DNA of 64,000 nt from Methanofollis sp. W23 (lineage in GTDB: Archaea > Halobacteriota > Methanomicrobia > Methanomicrobiales > Methanofollaceae): positions 744,001 through 808,000 of the forward strand of contig NZ_JAGGMN010000001.1 of NCBI RefSeq assembly GCF_017875325.1, given 5' to 3'. Made by a program: the position numbers and the translations under genes. Under the pieces are notes generated by a model, which saw nothing but the letters and a program-made list of their open reading frames with translations, was not told the origin of the DNA and did no database searches. The stretch's first letter is position 1. Each line of letters starts with the position of its first letter. Below are positions 1-9,429 of this stretch, piece after piece.

Positions 1-24
1 GTGTCTGCAGAGGGGGGAGTCTAT

Positions 25-549
25 ATGGTCCTTGCATATCTTACAGCGCCGCTCTGGTCCCCGTACGTCGCGGGTGCCGGGGTCGGCGTGATGGCGGTGC
101 TCTCGTTTCTCCTTGCCGACCGCCCGCTCGGGTGCTCGACGGCGTTTGTCAAGACAAGCGGGATGATCGAGAGGGCGGTGCGGGGAGAAAAAGTGATGGA
201 GCACCCATATTACCGAAAATACGTCCCGAAGATCGACGGGGCATGGATGGTCGTCGTCGGGATCGTCGTCGGGGCGTTCCTCTCGGCGATGCTCTCCGGG
301 GTCTTCGCCCTTGCCTGGGTGCCGCCGCGCTGGGGCGAGACCTTCGGCTACGACCCGGCAGTCCGCGTCCTTGCCGCCCTGGCCGGCGGGTTTCTCCTGG
401 GGTTTGGCGCACGTTGGGCCGGGGGGTGTACGAGCGGGCACGGGATCAGCGGGACGCTCCAACTCTCGGTGAACAGCATCATCGCGGCGGCCTTCTTCTT
501 CATCGGCGGGATCGCGACGGCGATGGCGATCTACGGGTTCCCGTTCTGA
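25..549 (+). CDS. YeeE/YedE family membrane transporter, first subunit
   Basis: This is an integral membrane protein of the YeeE/YedE (sulphur transport) family, whose members move thiosulfate or similar small sulphur species across the cytoplasmic membrane. Hydrophobic segments lie near residues 10-32, 72-100, 115-135 and 145-170 of the protein. The family signature GGCTSGHGISG with its cysteine follows the third segment. I prefer the ATG at 25 because a purine-rich ribosome site (AGGGGGGAG) lies just upstream. An in-frame GTG at position 1 would add eight residues, and an upstream extension beyond the window cannot be excluded. The gene is followed after 13 bases by a second half of the same family, so the two probably form one heteromeric transporter. 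The family is clear; the substrate is inferred. Confidence 0.85.
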   Translation: MVLAYLTAPLWSPYVAGAGVGVMAVLSFLLADRPLGCSTAFVKTSGMIERAVRGEKVMEHPYYRKYVPKIDGAWMVVVGIVVGAFLSAMLSGVFALAWVPPRWGETFGYDPAVRVLAALAGGFLLGFGARWAGGCTSGHGISGTLQLSVNSIIAAAFFFIGGIATAMAIYGFPF

Positions 550-562
550 GAGGTGAAGAGCG

Positions 563-1120
563 ATGCTGACGGCACTCCACAAAAATGCCAGGGCCCAACT
601 GTTCATCGGGCTCCTGATCGGGACCGGGTTTGGGTTCTTCCTCCAGAAAGGAGGGGTGACCACCTACGATGTCATCGTCGGCCAACTCCTCCTCCAGGAC
701 TTCACGGTGGTGAAACTGATGCTCTCGGCGGTGGTCGTCGGGATGGTCGGGTTCTATCTCCTCAAGGGGAAGGGGATGGCGCAGGTCCACTGCAAGAACG
801 TGACCCTGGGCTCGGTGGTGATTGGCGGGCTTATCTTCGGCGCCGGGTTTGCGGTCCTCGGTTACTGCCCCGGCACCGTTGCCGGGGCGGTCGGGCAGGG
901 CTGGCTCGACGCCCTGGTCGGCGGGGTCGTCGGGATGGTCCTTGGCGCCGGGATCTTTGCCAGGCTGTACCCGCGGCTTGTCGGCGGGGTGCTTGCCCGC
1001 GGCGAGTACGAGGTCAGGACTATCCCCGAGGTGCTCGGGGTCAACGAGTGGGTGGTGGTCGGGGGCGTCGTCGTCCTGATACTCGCAGTGCTGTACCTGC
1101 TTGAGGCGCTGGGGGTGTGA
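563..1120 (+). CDS. YeeE/YedE family membrane transporter, second subunit
   Basis: This is the second half of a split YeeE/YedE-type sulphur transporter. It has about five hydrophobic segments, and the conserved cysteine motif GFAVLGYCPGT sits near residue 95-105. A GAGGTGA ribosome site ends six bases before the ATG. In bacteria the family is often one polypeptide; here two short genes each carry one cysteine motif, a common arrangement in which two small proteins pair. No TusA, rhodanese or other sulphur-carrier gene is visible next to it, so the transported compound remains open. Confidence 0.86.
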   Translation: MLTALHKNARAQLFIGLLIGTGFGFFLQKGGVTTYDVIVGQLLLQDFTVVKLMLSAVVVGMVGFYLLKGKGMAQVHCKNVTLGSVVIGGLIFGAGFAVLGYCPGTVAGAVGQGWLDALVGGVVGMVLGAGIFARLYPRLVGGVLARGEYEVRTIPEVLGVNEWVVVGGVVVLILAVLYLLEALGV

Positions 1121-1433
1121 AAGGGATGGACCGGCGGTGAGGGTGGAATCCGTCCGGGTGTGGGTCAACCTTCTGTTTGCCTGCCATTTCCCTCCTCTTC
1201 TCCTGAGGATCGGTTCCCCAGGTCCCTGAGGTGAAGAATGGGCCAGAAAGGGTTTTGTAAAAACTCTCACCTATTGTGCTATTGTGTGGGGAGAATGTAT
1301 GTCGCCCCCCTTCCCATAGTCTCTTGGCAGGGGCATTGCCCCCGGACCCTGAGATCAAGATTGTGTCGAGGAGGCAGAGTAGACAAACATTTTTGAGTTT
1401 CCCTCTGCGCTCAAAAATCTCATCCTCCCATCC
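1121..1433. repeat. Intergenic stretch with a degenerate copy of the interspersed repeat
   Basis: No gene is supported here between two convergent genes. Around 1250-1350 there is a degenerate end of the window's interspersed repeat (GGGTTTTGTAAAAACTCTC) followed by the GC-rich segment GGGGCATTGCCCCCGGACCC. A hairpin at 1389-1418 is listed separately. Confidence 0.5.
1389..1418. terminator. Putative bidirectional hairpin terminator
   Basis: A perfect nine-base inverted repeat, ATTTTTGAG and CTCAAAAAT, encloses a 12-base loop. It lies between the converging yeeE pair and the P-type ATPase gene and gives a T run on both strands. Function as a terminator is inferred from position and structure. 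Confidence 0.5.
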
Positions 1434-4175
1434 TCACTCCTCGTTCTCCCCGCAGAGCTCTGAAGGCAGAGGTTCGGCCTCCCCCTCCCGGTGCATCCCC
1501 TTCCCGGTCCGGCGCCTGATGAGATATTTGTAGAACTCGTGAGAGACGAAGAGGAGGATCGGGAAGGGTACCAGCAGCAGGAGATAGACAGGCGGGACGC
1601 TCGCGGTGTTGAAGACCGCCTGGACCGGCGGGGCGGTGAGGAGGAGGAAGATCCAGATCGCCTCCAGGACCACGGCGACGATGAGGAGTTTGTTGGTGAA
1701 GAGGCCGCGCTCAAAGGCCGAGAACTCCCAGGAGCGGAGGGTCCAGACATTGGCGAGCTGGCAGGTCACCGCCCCGAGGAGAGTCATGGTCATCGCCTGC
1801 CTGTGGAGTTCGGTGCCGGCGATGGAGAGGTCGCCGTAGTGCCAGCCCATCAGATACAGGAACCCGAGGAAGGCGGTCATCGCAGCGGTCGCCTCGATGA
1901 TCCCCAGGAAGAAGTAACCCCGCTTGAAGACCTCGCGGTCCAGGATCCGCTCGGTCTTTCCCACCGGCGGGATCTCCATGATGTCCTTCTCATGCCGCTC
2001 TGAGCCGAGGGCAAGGCCTGGGAGCATATCCGACCCAAGGTCGATGGAGAGGATCTGGATTACGGTGAGCGGGAGCGGGATCCTGAGGAAGAACTGGAGG
2101 ATATACGGGACAATCTCGGGGACATTGGAGGAGAGGATGTAGGTGACGAACTTTTTGATGTTGAAGTAGACGGTCCGCCCCTCCTCGACGGCGGCGACGA
2201 TGGAGCAGAAGTTGTCGTCGATGAGGACCATGTCGGCCGCCTCTTTCGCGACCTCGGTCCCCTTCAGCCCCATCGCGATCCCGATGTCGGCCTTCTTGAG
2301 GGCCGGAGCGTCGTTCACCCCGTCGCCGGTCATCGCCACCACCTCGCCGTTCTTCTGGAGGGCGGTGGCGATCTGAAGTTTCTGGTCTGAGCGCATCCTG
2401 GCAAAGAGGACGTCTTCGTCCCTGAGGATCTCTTCCAGGCGCTCTTCAGAGATCCCGGCCAGGTCGTCGCCGGTGATCACCCGGTCCACCGAGAGCCCGA
2501 TCGCCTCTGCCACCGCCCCGGCGGTGATCGGGTTGTCGCCGGTGAGGACCATCACCCTGATTCCGGCCCGCCGGCAGGTCGCGACTGCTCCCGGCACCTC
2601 GGCCCGCGGCGGGTCCATCAGCCCGATGAGCCCGAGGTAGACGAGACCCTCCTCCTCCTCGCCCTCGCCGTAGGCGACCGCGAGGAGACGGTAGGCCTGC
2701 CTCTCCAGGGCTTCGGCACGAGCGGCGATCCGTGCCCGTTCCTCCTCGTCGAGGGGGACGACCGTTCCAGTGCGGTTCCTGAAGCCCCGGCACTTCGGGA
2801 GGACCACCTCGGGAGCACCCTTCGTGAAGATGAGGCGGGCGCTGTCTCTTGCATGGACCGTGGACATCATCTTGCGCTCGCTGGTGAAGGGTATCTCGGC
2901 CACCTTTTCGTAGCCCTCTGGCCCCACACAGGCCTTCCTCGCCGCGGCGACGAGGGCGAGTTCGGTGGGATCGCCGTGGAGGTGGTCGCCCTCGATCGCC
3001 GCCCGGCAGTTGAGGAGTGCGGCCATGAGGAAAAATTCCAGGCGTTCGTCAGAGCCCTCGGTCCGCCCCTTGATGACCGCCTCGCCGTCGCCCAGGTAAC
3101 CTTCGCCGGTGACCGAGACCTCTTCTCCGCTTGAGAGGACGATCACCCTCGCCGTCATCTCGTTCCTGGTCAGGGTTCCTGTCTTGTCGGTGCAGATGAC
3201 CGTGGTGCTCCCGAGTGTCTGGACCGAGTCGAGGTTCTTGATGAGAGCGTTTCGCCTCGCCATGTGCTGACTCGCGAGTGAGAGCGAGAGGGTGATGGTC
3301 GGGAGCATCCCCTCAGGGACATTGGCGACGATGAGGGAGAGGGCGAAGATCGCCGCGACGAGCAGCCCGTACCCGGCAAAATAACTGAGGACAAAAAAGA
3401 CCCCGCCGACCAGGACCGCGGCGAGGGTGAGGATCCTGGTGATCCTGACGATCTCTTTCTGCATCGGGGTCTGGCGCTTCTCCACCTCCCTGGCAAGGGT
3501 GGCGATCTTCCCGAACTCGGTCGTCTGCCCGGTGGCATAGACCACTGCCGTCCCGTTCCCCGAGGTGACGGTGGTCCCGGCGAAGACGACATTCCTCGCC
3601 TCAAGGACTGAGACCGCCGATGAGGGGTCGGCGGTCCGGTGGCGCGGTCTCGACTCGCCGGTGAGCGTGGAGAGGTCGACATAGAGCGAGTTCACCCCGG
3701 TCAACACGGCGTCGGCGGCGATACGGTCACCCTCTTCAAGGAGGAGGACGTCGCCTGGCACGACCTCACGGGCATCCACCTCTTCGGCGACGCCCTCGCG
3801 CCGCACCGTTACCATCGAGGGCATGAGTCGCAGCAGCGCCTCGACGGTCTGGTCGGCCTTGTACTCCTGCCAGAAGGCGAAGGTGGCGTTGATGACCACC
3901 GCCCCGGCGATCGCGTAGCCAAGGATGTCGTAGCCCTCGCCCGGCGCCGAGGCGTCGGCGATGAGAGAGAGGACGGCGGCGACCTCGAGGAGGACGGCAA
4001 AAAATTGGGTATACTGCCTGAGATAGACCCTGAAATAATTCTTTTTTTCTCGTTTCTGGATGACGTTTGGCCCGTGGACGCGGAGACGTTCACTGGCCTC
4101 CGCTCGACTCAGCCCCTCCTCCCGTGATCCGGTCTGCGCATAGAGTTCGTCGCGGTCTCCGGCATAGATCGCCAT
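1434..4175 (-). CDS. Cation-transporting P-type ATPase, Na+/K+-ATPase (IIC)-like
   Basis: This is a 913-residue P-type ATPase that pumps cations across the membrane using ATP. It carries an N-terminal cation-ATPase domain, TGES at 172-175 (dephosphorylation loop), the phosphorylation site DKTGT with Asp330, and the hinge TGDGVND at 616-622. The segments that hold ions resemble animal Na+/K+-ATPase alpha subunits far more than bacterial calcium pumps. NVPEG at 285-289 in M4, SSNVPEIVP in M5 (Glu687) and IDLGSDM in M6 (Asp712, Asp716) are all present. The residue corresponding to the M8 Asp of the third sodium site appears to be Asn809 (CQLANVW against QWAD). No beta-subunit gene is adjacent. 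The subtype is inferred from motifs; the transported ion could be Na+, K+ or H+. The start ATG fits the usual family N-terminus. Confidence 0.92.
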   Translation of the reverse strand: MAIYAGDRDELYAQTGSREEGLSRAEASERLRVHGPNVIQKREKKNYFRVYLRQYTQFFAVLLEVAAVLSLIADASAPGEGYDILGYAIAGAVVINATFAFWQEYKADQTVEALLRLMPSMVTVRREGVAEEVDAREVVPGDVLLLEEGDRIAADAVLTGVNSLYVDLSTLTGESRPRHRTADPSSAVSVLEARNVVFAGTTVTSGNGTAVVYATGQTTEFGKIATLAREVEKRQTPMQKEIVRITRILTLAAVLVGGVFFVLSYFAGYGLLVAAIFALSLIVANVPEGMLPTITLSLSLASQHMARRNALIKNLDSVQTLGSTTVICTDKTGTLTRNEMTARVIVLSSGEEVSVTGEGYLGDGEAVIKGRTEGSDERLEFFLMAALLNCRAAIEGDHLHGDPTELALVAAARKACVGPEGYEKVAEIPFTSERKMMSTVHARDSARLIFTKGAPEVVLPKCRGFRNRTGTVVPLDEEERARIAARAEALERQAYRLLAVAYGEGEEEEGLVYLGLIGLMDPPRAEVPGAVATCRRAGIRVMVLTGDNPITAGAVAEAIGLSVDRVITGDDLAGISEERLEEILRDEDVLFARMRSDQKLQIATALQKNGEVVAMTGDGVNDAPALKKADIGIAMGLKGTEVAKEAADMVLIDDNFCSIVAAVEEGRTVYFNIKKFVTYILSSNVPEIVPYILQFFLRIPLPLTVIQILSIDLGSDMLPGLALGSERHEKDIMEIPPVGKTERILDREVFKRGYFFLGIIEATAAMTAFLGFLYLMGWHYGDLSIAGTELHRQAMTMTLLGAVTCQLANVWTLRSWEFSAFERGLFTNKLLIVAVVLEAIWIFLLLTAPPVQAVFNTASVPPVYLLLLVPFPILLFVSHEFYKYLIRRRTGKGMHREGEAEPLPSELCGENEE

Positions 4176-5746
4176 CTGCCTTCACCGGCAGGGCATCAGC
4201 CCCAACCCGCTCTCTCCGCGTCCCTGATCCTATATATGTGATCAGGCGGATTTGCAGAAACTTCCCTGCCGTCTCGCACCGAGGGGTGGTATGGAAGCAG
4301 TACCCTTCGGATGCCCTTGCAAAGAGAGGGGTCAAGGGTCCCTCCCCACTCCGGAGAACTGCAAAGAGAAATTTTCATGGAGGTCATCCAAAAACTTCTC
4401 TGGCCTTGATCGGTGAGGAGAAGAGGTTTCTGAAGCACGATGCCGTTCAAGAGATTGTTGCCGCCCCGCCCCTATCTTCGTCGTGGGGGGATCCCGGTGA
4501 GAGCAAGGAATCATTCTGTATGCTCGCTGTGGGCGGCACGGTTGATCGGCCCGCCTTCCTCAGTCACTCACACGAGGGGCGTTGCCTCTGAAAATCTCTG
4601 GATGGCAATTGAAGCAGGGAAGGCAGATGAACCGCCGAAAAAAGTCTTGATTCAGTTTTTTAGAATTCATCTTGATGGTTCTCTTCGCCGGGGGGCTGGC
4701 CGCCCCCCGTTCCCCCCCGCATCACGATAGGGAGGTGGACTGCAACCTCCTCTCTGTGGTCATCTCTCCGCCTTCCCGACCCAATCGCAATCCTGGGGGT
4801 TCGGGGTGCTCGCCCCCGGCACAAGGGTGGAGGAAGGCACGTCGATCTGATGTGCCGCCCTCAATTGCAGAATCTTCCCTGCCGTCTCGCGCCGGGGGGT
4901 TTCACCCCCCGAACCCCCCACGGACCGAAGATAGCCGAGGGGCGGCGATGGAGAGGTGTTCACACCAGTTCCCCTGTCACAAGGAGAAGGATCAAGGATC
5001 CTTCCACACCCAGAGACTTGCAATATGGGCTCTGTAGAAACCCTCACCTATTGTGTGGGGGAGACGTGTGTCACCCGCCTTCCTACCCCTTTGGCCAGGG
5101 ACGCTATCCCCGGACCCCATACGCGATGAAGAAATCTCGTCGCTTGCTTTCTCTCTCTTTTTCAAGAATGAAGAACCGGCGGGAACCTTGTTCCATCGCC
5201 GCCACCGCCTATCTTCGTCGTGGGGGTCCGGGGGTGAAACCCCAGCGCGAGATGACGGTGAACGTTCTGCGCTTGAAGGCGGCCATTCTGATCGGCGTGC
5301 CTTCCCCACCCCACGCGCCGGGGGCTCTGCCCCCGGACCCCCGAGATCACGATAGGGGTGGGAAGGCATCATCAACGACTATAAGGAGGACATTGCTGTC
5401 TGCCACCTATCTTCACGCGGGGGGACCGGGGGGTGGCAAACCCCCCGGCGAAGAGAACGATCAAGAGGATTTCTACAGAGCCGCAATATGATATTTTCAT
5501 CCCCTATGCTTGAGGCGGGCACTCCCCTCATGCCCGATTCTACAAAGCCGCGACACCAACATCTTCGGACACATTTCCGCCTTCCCGGCCCAATCGCCAT
5601 CCCGGGGGTTCTGGGGGGCGGCGATTGAGTGATCCTCCTGTCGCGAGGAAAGGGAGGGATCCCTTCCCATCTCGAAACGCTGCTTAAGGCAATATTCAAC
5701 CGCGTATGCGTGAGCCTGGTGTTCGTCGCTGATTCCCCGGAACCGC
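4176..5746. repeat. Gene-free 1.57-kb stretch packed with interspersed repeat modules
   Basis: I find no credible gene here; open frames are short and composed of repeat sequence. Recognisable pieces are a copy of the GATGAGAGCG/TGATGACCTC-type module near 4375-4430 and GC-rich palindromic segments at about 4800-4830 and 5320-5345 (GGGGGCTCTGCCCCCGG type). An end GGGCTCTGTAGAAACCCTC lies at about 5027-5045 and a facing end AGGATTTCTACAGAGCC at about 5467-5483. Two hairpin modules follow, at 5494-5549 and 5691-5736. The stretch lies between the divergently oriented 5' side of the ATPase gene and the 3' end of the aminotransferase gene. Confidence 0.65.
5494..5549 (+). repeat. Hairpin module (type A) of the interspersed repeat
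   Basis: This is a degenerate copy of the module that reads TATGCGTGAACC-N3-GGTTCATGCC and then GATTCTACAGAGCC elsewhere in the window. Here the arms are altered (CTTGAGGCG / CCCTCATGC) but the end GATTCTACAAAGCC is intact. Confidence 0.55.
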
Positions 5747-6877
5747 TCAGGCAGTCTTGCCGTCGAGATAGTCCTCGAAGGCCTGGAGGGCCGCGGGCAG
5801 GTCGGTCCGTGCGAACCCGACCCTGAAGTGGCTTTCGCCGTATTCGTAGGCCGTCGAGGGGAGGAGGAGCACCCCGCTCTCCTGCACGGTCCTGACGGCA
5901 ACGTCCTCCGCGCTCTCGCCGGTGAGCAGGCGCGGGAACCCGATGGCGCCGGCCGTCGGGCGGACCCAGGCAAAGAGATCGGTGTGGCGCGCGAGGAAGG
6001 CGTCCAGGAGGGCGAGGTTGGACCTGATGATCCCGAGGTTGCGACCGACGATCTCGTCGATATGCCTGAGAGCAAGGGCGGTCAGGAACTCGGAGGGGGC
6101 GCTGCAGCAGATGGTGGTGTAGTCCTTGAGAGACGCGACCCGCCGGCGCAGGTCGGCGTCCTGCGTCGCGGTCCACCCGATCCGCAGACCGGCAAGCCCG
6201 AAGGCCTTGGACATCACGCCGACCGAGACCCCTTTCTCGTAGAGATCGGCCATCGGCGGGAGGCGGTCGGCAGGGTCGTACTCGAGGAGACGGTAGACTT
6301 CGTCTGAGAAAACCCAGGCCCCGGCGTCCTCGGCGATGTCCCTCACCGCCCGAAACTCTTCGAGGGTCATGTGGCACCCGGTCGGGTTGTGCGGGGTGTT
6401 GATGACCACGGCCTCGGTCTCCCTGGTGACGAGGTCCTTGAGGGCCTCGATGTCAGGGCGCCACCTGTCCTCGTCGCGGAGCGTCCAGGGGGAGACCCGG
6501 CACCCGATGGACCTCGCCACCTCGTGGAGGGACTGGTAGGCCGGGGACATGACGACGGCGTGGTCGCCTGGGCCGAGCATGGCATGCATGCAGAGAAAGA
6601 TCGACTCTTCAGCCCCGGCGGTGAGGAGAACCTCGTCGGGACCGAGCGCGGAGTACATCCCGGCGACCTCCCGGCGTACCGCGGGGCTGCCGGCCGACTC
6701 GGTGTAGCCGAGCCAGAGGTCCCTGAACTGTTCTTCGGCTTCCTCTTCCAGTGCCAGGAGGTCGGCGAGGTGCACCGACTCGCAGTCTGAGGTGCAGAGG
6801 AGGTGGGGTGCCGAGAATTCATACTGTGCGAGAAAACGTTCGAGTTTGAAGTCGTGAAGAGGCATAAGTGATGGCAT
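5747..6877 (-). CDS. Pyridoxal-phosphate-dependent aminotransferase, class I/II
   Basis: This is a cytosolic fold-type I aminotransferase of about 376 residues. The family transfers amino groups between an amino acid and a 2-oxo acid using a Schiff-base lysine. Visible features are the cofactor-binding GAEES stretch, NTPHNPTG in the middle, SDEVYRLL, and the lysine motif SKAFGLAGLRIGW. An arginine-containing C-terminal segment (FRVGFAR) would bind the substrate carboxylate. An in-frame GTG at 6913 would lengthen it by 12 residues, but MPSLMPLHDFKLERF at 6877 looks like the natural start. The gene stands alone between two repeat-filled stretches, so the substrate cannot be read from context. 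Aspartate or an aromatic acid are possible. Confidence 0.85.
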   Translation of the reverse strand: MPSLMPLHDFKLERFLAQYEFSAPHLLCTSDCESVHLADLLALEEEAEEQFRDLWLGYTESAGSPAVRREVAGMYSALGPDEVLLTAGAEESIFLCMHAMLGPGDHAVVMSPAYQSLHEVARSIGCRVSPWTLRDEDRWRPDIEALKDLVTRETEAVVINTPHNPTGCHMTLEEFRAVRDIAEDAGAWVFSDEVYRLLEYDPADRLPPMADLYEKGVSVGVMSKAFGLAGLRIGWTATQDADLRRRVASLKDYTTICCSAPSEFLTALALRHIDEIVGRNLGIIRSNLALLDAFLARHTDLFAWVRPTAGAIGFPRLLTGESAEDVAVRTVQESGVLLLPSTAYEYGESHFRVGFARTDLPAALQAFEDYLDGKTA

Positions 6878-7646
6878 TGGTTTTTCAGGGGGATAAAGGA
6901 TGCCGCCCCGCACGTACGTACGTCACGGACCGGCGACATTGCACTCTCAGAACGCCTCCCCTCTGCCTGCTCTTCACCCCTTTGGGCCTGGGGACACGAG
7001 CGTCGGCAAGCGTGAGAGGACCAGTAGATGGAATAGTCCTCTTGATGTCTCTCTGTATCGAGGGGTTGGTCGCCCAAAAACCGAAAAAGGCAAGGGATTA
7101 CCATGAAAATGATCCTTACGATTATCTCTCCAGGTTATTATGGGAATTTGAACCCGCAAGATCTCGTTGAAGATGATATGAAGATGAGAGAGGCACCTTC
7201 CTTCAGCATTATCGGGGTTCTGCCTTCCCGGCTCTATCTTGCCTCCAGGGGTCGGGGGGCACCCCCGGACCTCCCACGGAGAGAGGAGAGGCGGTGGCGG
7301 CACGATGCAAGATTTCTGGCTGGTCCCCTGTCCAAGGAGAATGACCACAGATCTTCCACGCCCCAGAACTCTGTGACATGGAATATTCAATCGCGTATGC
7401 GTGAACCAGGGGTTCATGCCTGATTTTACGGGAGCATATCCCAGAACGCTCTTGGAGCGAACATCCCCTCGAACCGAAGTGCTCTCTTCCAGAAATCCAA
7501 AACATTCTCCTCCAGCGGAGGGCGTGCCGTCCCTGGCATGGGCGTGGGGTAGGCGATGAAAAACCAGGGATCTCTTCATTTTTATCCATCGCTCTCATCG
7601 GTGAGGATGAGGACGGGAGAGTTTTGGGATCCCCCGGGGGGAAAAA
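6878..7646. repeat. Intergenic stretch with repeat modules, including one clean type A hairpin
   Basis: No gene is supported. The stretch holds a copy of the AATGATCCTTA...TTTGAACCCGC module (about 7100-7200), a GC-rich palindromic piece near 7245-7280, and the clean hairpin module at 7383-7431 (GCGTGAACC-AGG-GGTTCATGC). A reversed copy of the CCAGGGATCTCTTCATTTTT / GGGAGAGTTTTGGGAT module lies at about 7555-7625. Confidence 0.6.
7383..7431 (+). repeat. Hairpin module (type A), near-consensus copy
   Basis: The arms GCGTGAACC and GGTTCATGC flank a three-base loop, preceded by ATTCAATCGCGTAT and followed by CTGATTTTACGG. The same module recurs at least 17 further times in this window. Confidence 0.75.
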
Positions 7647-8141
7647 TCACCTGCCGATGCAGGCGTTTTGCGTCTCCCTGGTCACGATCAAGACCGGCAC
7701 CGTCGACTTCCTGAGCACCTCCTCAGAGACCGACCCGACCACCGTTCCAGCGAGGTTGCTCTTGCCATGACTGCCCATCACGACCAGGGAGACCCGCTCT
7801 CTCTTTGCCGTGGCCAGCACCTCGATAGAGGGGTAGCCCTTGCGCACCTCGGCCTTCGCCCTCATCCCGGCGCCCTTGATGGTCGAGAGGATATTGTTCA
7901 GTCTCTCCTGTGCGTTCTCGCGCATCCGTTTTTCAAGTTTGGCGTCGTACTCGACCATCCGGTCACCCGCCAGCCACCCGATCCCGGTCGAGACGAGATC
8001 GATCTCCCGCTCGTCCAGGACATGGACGACGACCACCTCCTCGGTGCCGGCGGCCTTGAGGGTCTTGATATAGTCGAGGGCCTTGTATGAACATTCTGAG
8101 AAGTCAGTGGGATATAGCACTTTTCTAAACACCGAGATCAC
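7647..8141 (-). CDS. Universal stress protein (UspA family)
   Basis: This is a single-domain universal stress protein of 164 residues, a soluble nucleotide-binding protein of the UspA fold. The N-terminus KVLYPTDFSECSYKALDYI and the C-terminal nucleotide loop (GSHGKSNLAGTVVGSVSEEV, then TVPVLIV) match the ATP-binding subgroup pattern G-x2-G-x9-G-S. The central part is helical and charged. The gene is monocistronic, flanked by repeats, so there is no clue to its trigger. Such proteins usually act as dimers in stress or energy-limitation responses; that role is inferred from the family. Confidence 0.92.
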   Translation of the reverse strand: MISVFRKVLYPTDFSECSYKALDYIKTLKAAGTEEVVVVHVLDEREIDLVSTGIGWLAGDRMVEYDAKLEKRMRENAQERLNNILSTIKGAGMRAKAEVRKGYPSIEVLATAKRERVSLVVMGSHGKSNLAGTVVGSVSEEVLRKSTVPVLIVTRETQNACIGR

Positions 8142-8524
8142 GCTCCTCTAACTCAGAGATATCCTTGGTGCCTGAGAATATGAATCAAACCCTCGTACAG
8201 ACTCATAATAATGGTGGTGGAGAACCCCTCCCCGCCATCTTCTGGGGAGTGTGCGTCACCCGCATTTCCGGACGCTCGCAACTCCCGGACCCCGGAGATG
8301 AAGACAGAGCGGGGGGATATAACAACCCTGATAGATGGGATGTCGCCTGTTGCTTCTTTCTGTGTGTGGGGAGATCGGGATGAGAGGTCAGGGACGGCAG
8401 TGTCCTCTTCATATTTGCCTGTTCTGCTTTCCAGTCCCCAATCGTCATCTCAGGGGTCTCCAGGGATCCCTCTGTCTTAAAACCTAAGTTTGTCACTCCG
8501 CTCAAATTATTCAGATTGTGGTGG

Positions 8525-8670
8525 AATAGAATTTGACAGTTGCGGGTGTTTGGAAAAACATCTCCCGAAATCTCCTCAATGTAACCTTAAATCTCAGATG
8601 AAACTGGCATTCTGATAATAAAATATTCGTTTTACCCATAAATTGAATTCAACTGTCTCAAATTCTATTT
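8525..8670. repeat. AT-rich 146-bp segment bounded by an inverted repeat
   Basis: AATAGAATTTGACAGTTG at 8525-8542 is matched in inverse orientation by CAACTGTCTCAAATTCTATT from 8650, with a two-base insertion. The enclosed DNA is AT-rich and non-coding, unlike the GC-rich repeats next to it. It directly abuts the repeat element that starts at 8681. Confidence 0.6.
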
Positions 8671-8680
8671 AGACTATTTT

Positions 8681-8950
8681 GGCTTTGTAGAAATCATCTT
8701 GACAGTTCTCTTCGCTCGGGGTCCGGGGGCCGCGCCCCCGGTGCAAGGGTATGGGAAGGCATGATGATCAGTCGTGCCGCCCTGACCCCCGGAGAGAGAA
8801 TAGGCGGTGGCGGCACGATGCAAGATTTCTGGTCTTTCCCCTGTTACAAGGAGAATGACCACAGATCCTTCCACGCCCCAGAACCCTGTGACATGGAATA
8901 TTCAATCACATATGCGTGAACCCGCGGCTCATGCTCAATTCTACAGGGCC
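8681..8950. repeat. Composite repeat element with inverted ends (270 bp)
   Basis: The left end reads GGCTTTGTAGAAATC and the right end ATTCTACAGGGCC, an imperfect terminal inverted repeat. Inside are the GC-rich palindromic segment at 8706-8740 (GGGGGCCGCGCCCCC) and a type A hairpin at 8896-8950. The element follows a T-rich tract (ACTATTTT). It does not encode a protein. Confidence 0.65.
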
Positions 8951-9429
8951 ACAATAAGGGATATTTTTGGGGCATGAAGTACCTTCAGAAGCCAAATGGC
9001 AAACCTGGGTTAAAATGAGAGATCACACGACGAAAAATTATCATCTAGTATGCGTGAGGTGCGGTATCTACAAAGCCCGCAGACCAGAATGTTTTGCGTG
9101 GTCCATGGTCATGTGCACTCTTGCCCCTCCCGAAAAGACTGCCCGGTACTTCGCCCATTTTAGAATGCTCGTATAATTATTTCTCTGAATGATCAGAAGT
9201 TAACCTAAAATATTATGATTTTATGGATAGTTTTATCTAATAGAGAGATTGAGAGGGGCGGAAACTATAAGATTGCGCCAAATAACCTGATAATGGCCCC
9301 CTTTTGTACGCCACAGCGACTACAGAAAATTTCGTGCGGTCCATGACTTCAAAAAGGCCGCAAGGGTGTCTCATTATTCACCGGTCCCCATGAGGACACA
9401 GGGGGTCACGACCATTACGAGGCCAAGTT
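8951..9429. other. Upstream region of the first chemoreceptor gene
   Basis: A truncated repeat end (TATGCGTGAGG...ATCTACAAAGCCC) lies at about 9035-9080. From 9175 to 9300 the DNA becomes AT-rich and probably holds the promoter. The stretch AACCTGATAATGGCCCCCTTTTGTACG near 9285-9310 and GAGGACACAGGG just before the gene reappear upstream of the paralogous gene at 11976. No gene is supported; a 69-codon frame from 8967 is made largely of repeat sequence. Confidence 0.5.

Noticed and set aside
500-1270. 256-codon minus-strand frame over the second transporter gene
   Set aside because: Antisense shadow of a clear YeeE/YedE gene, with low-complexity Asp, Pro and His composition.
5379-6377. 332-codon frame opposite and within the aminotransferase gene
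   Set aside because: It is a shifted frame of the aminotransferase gene running into repeat DNA, rich in Arg, Pro and Gly as shadow frames in GC-rich genes are.
8967-9176. 69-codon frame containing several cysteines
   Set aside because: Its middle part is the type A hairpin module, which occurs without a frame elsewhere, and it has no ribosome site.
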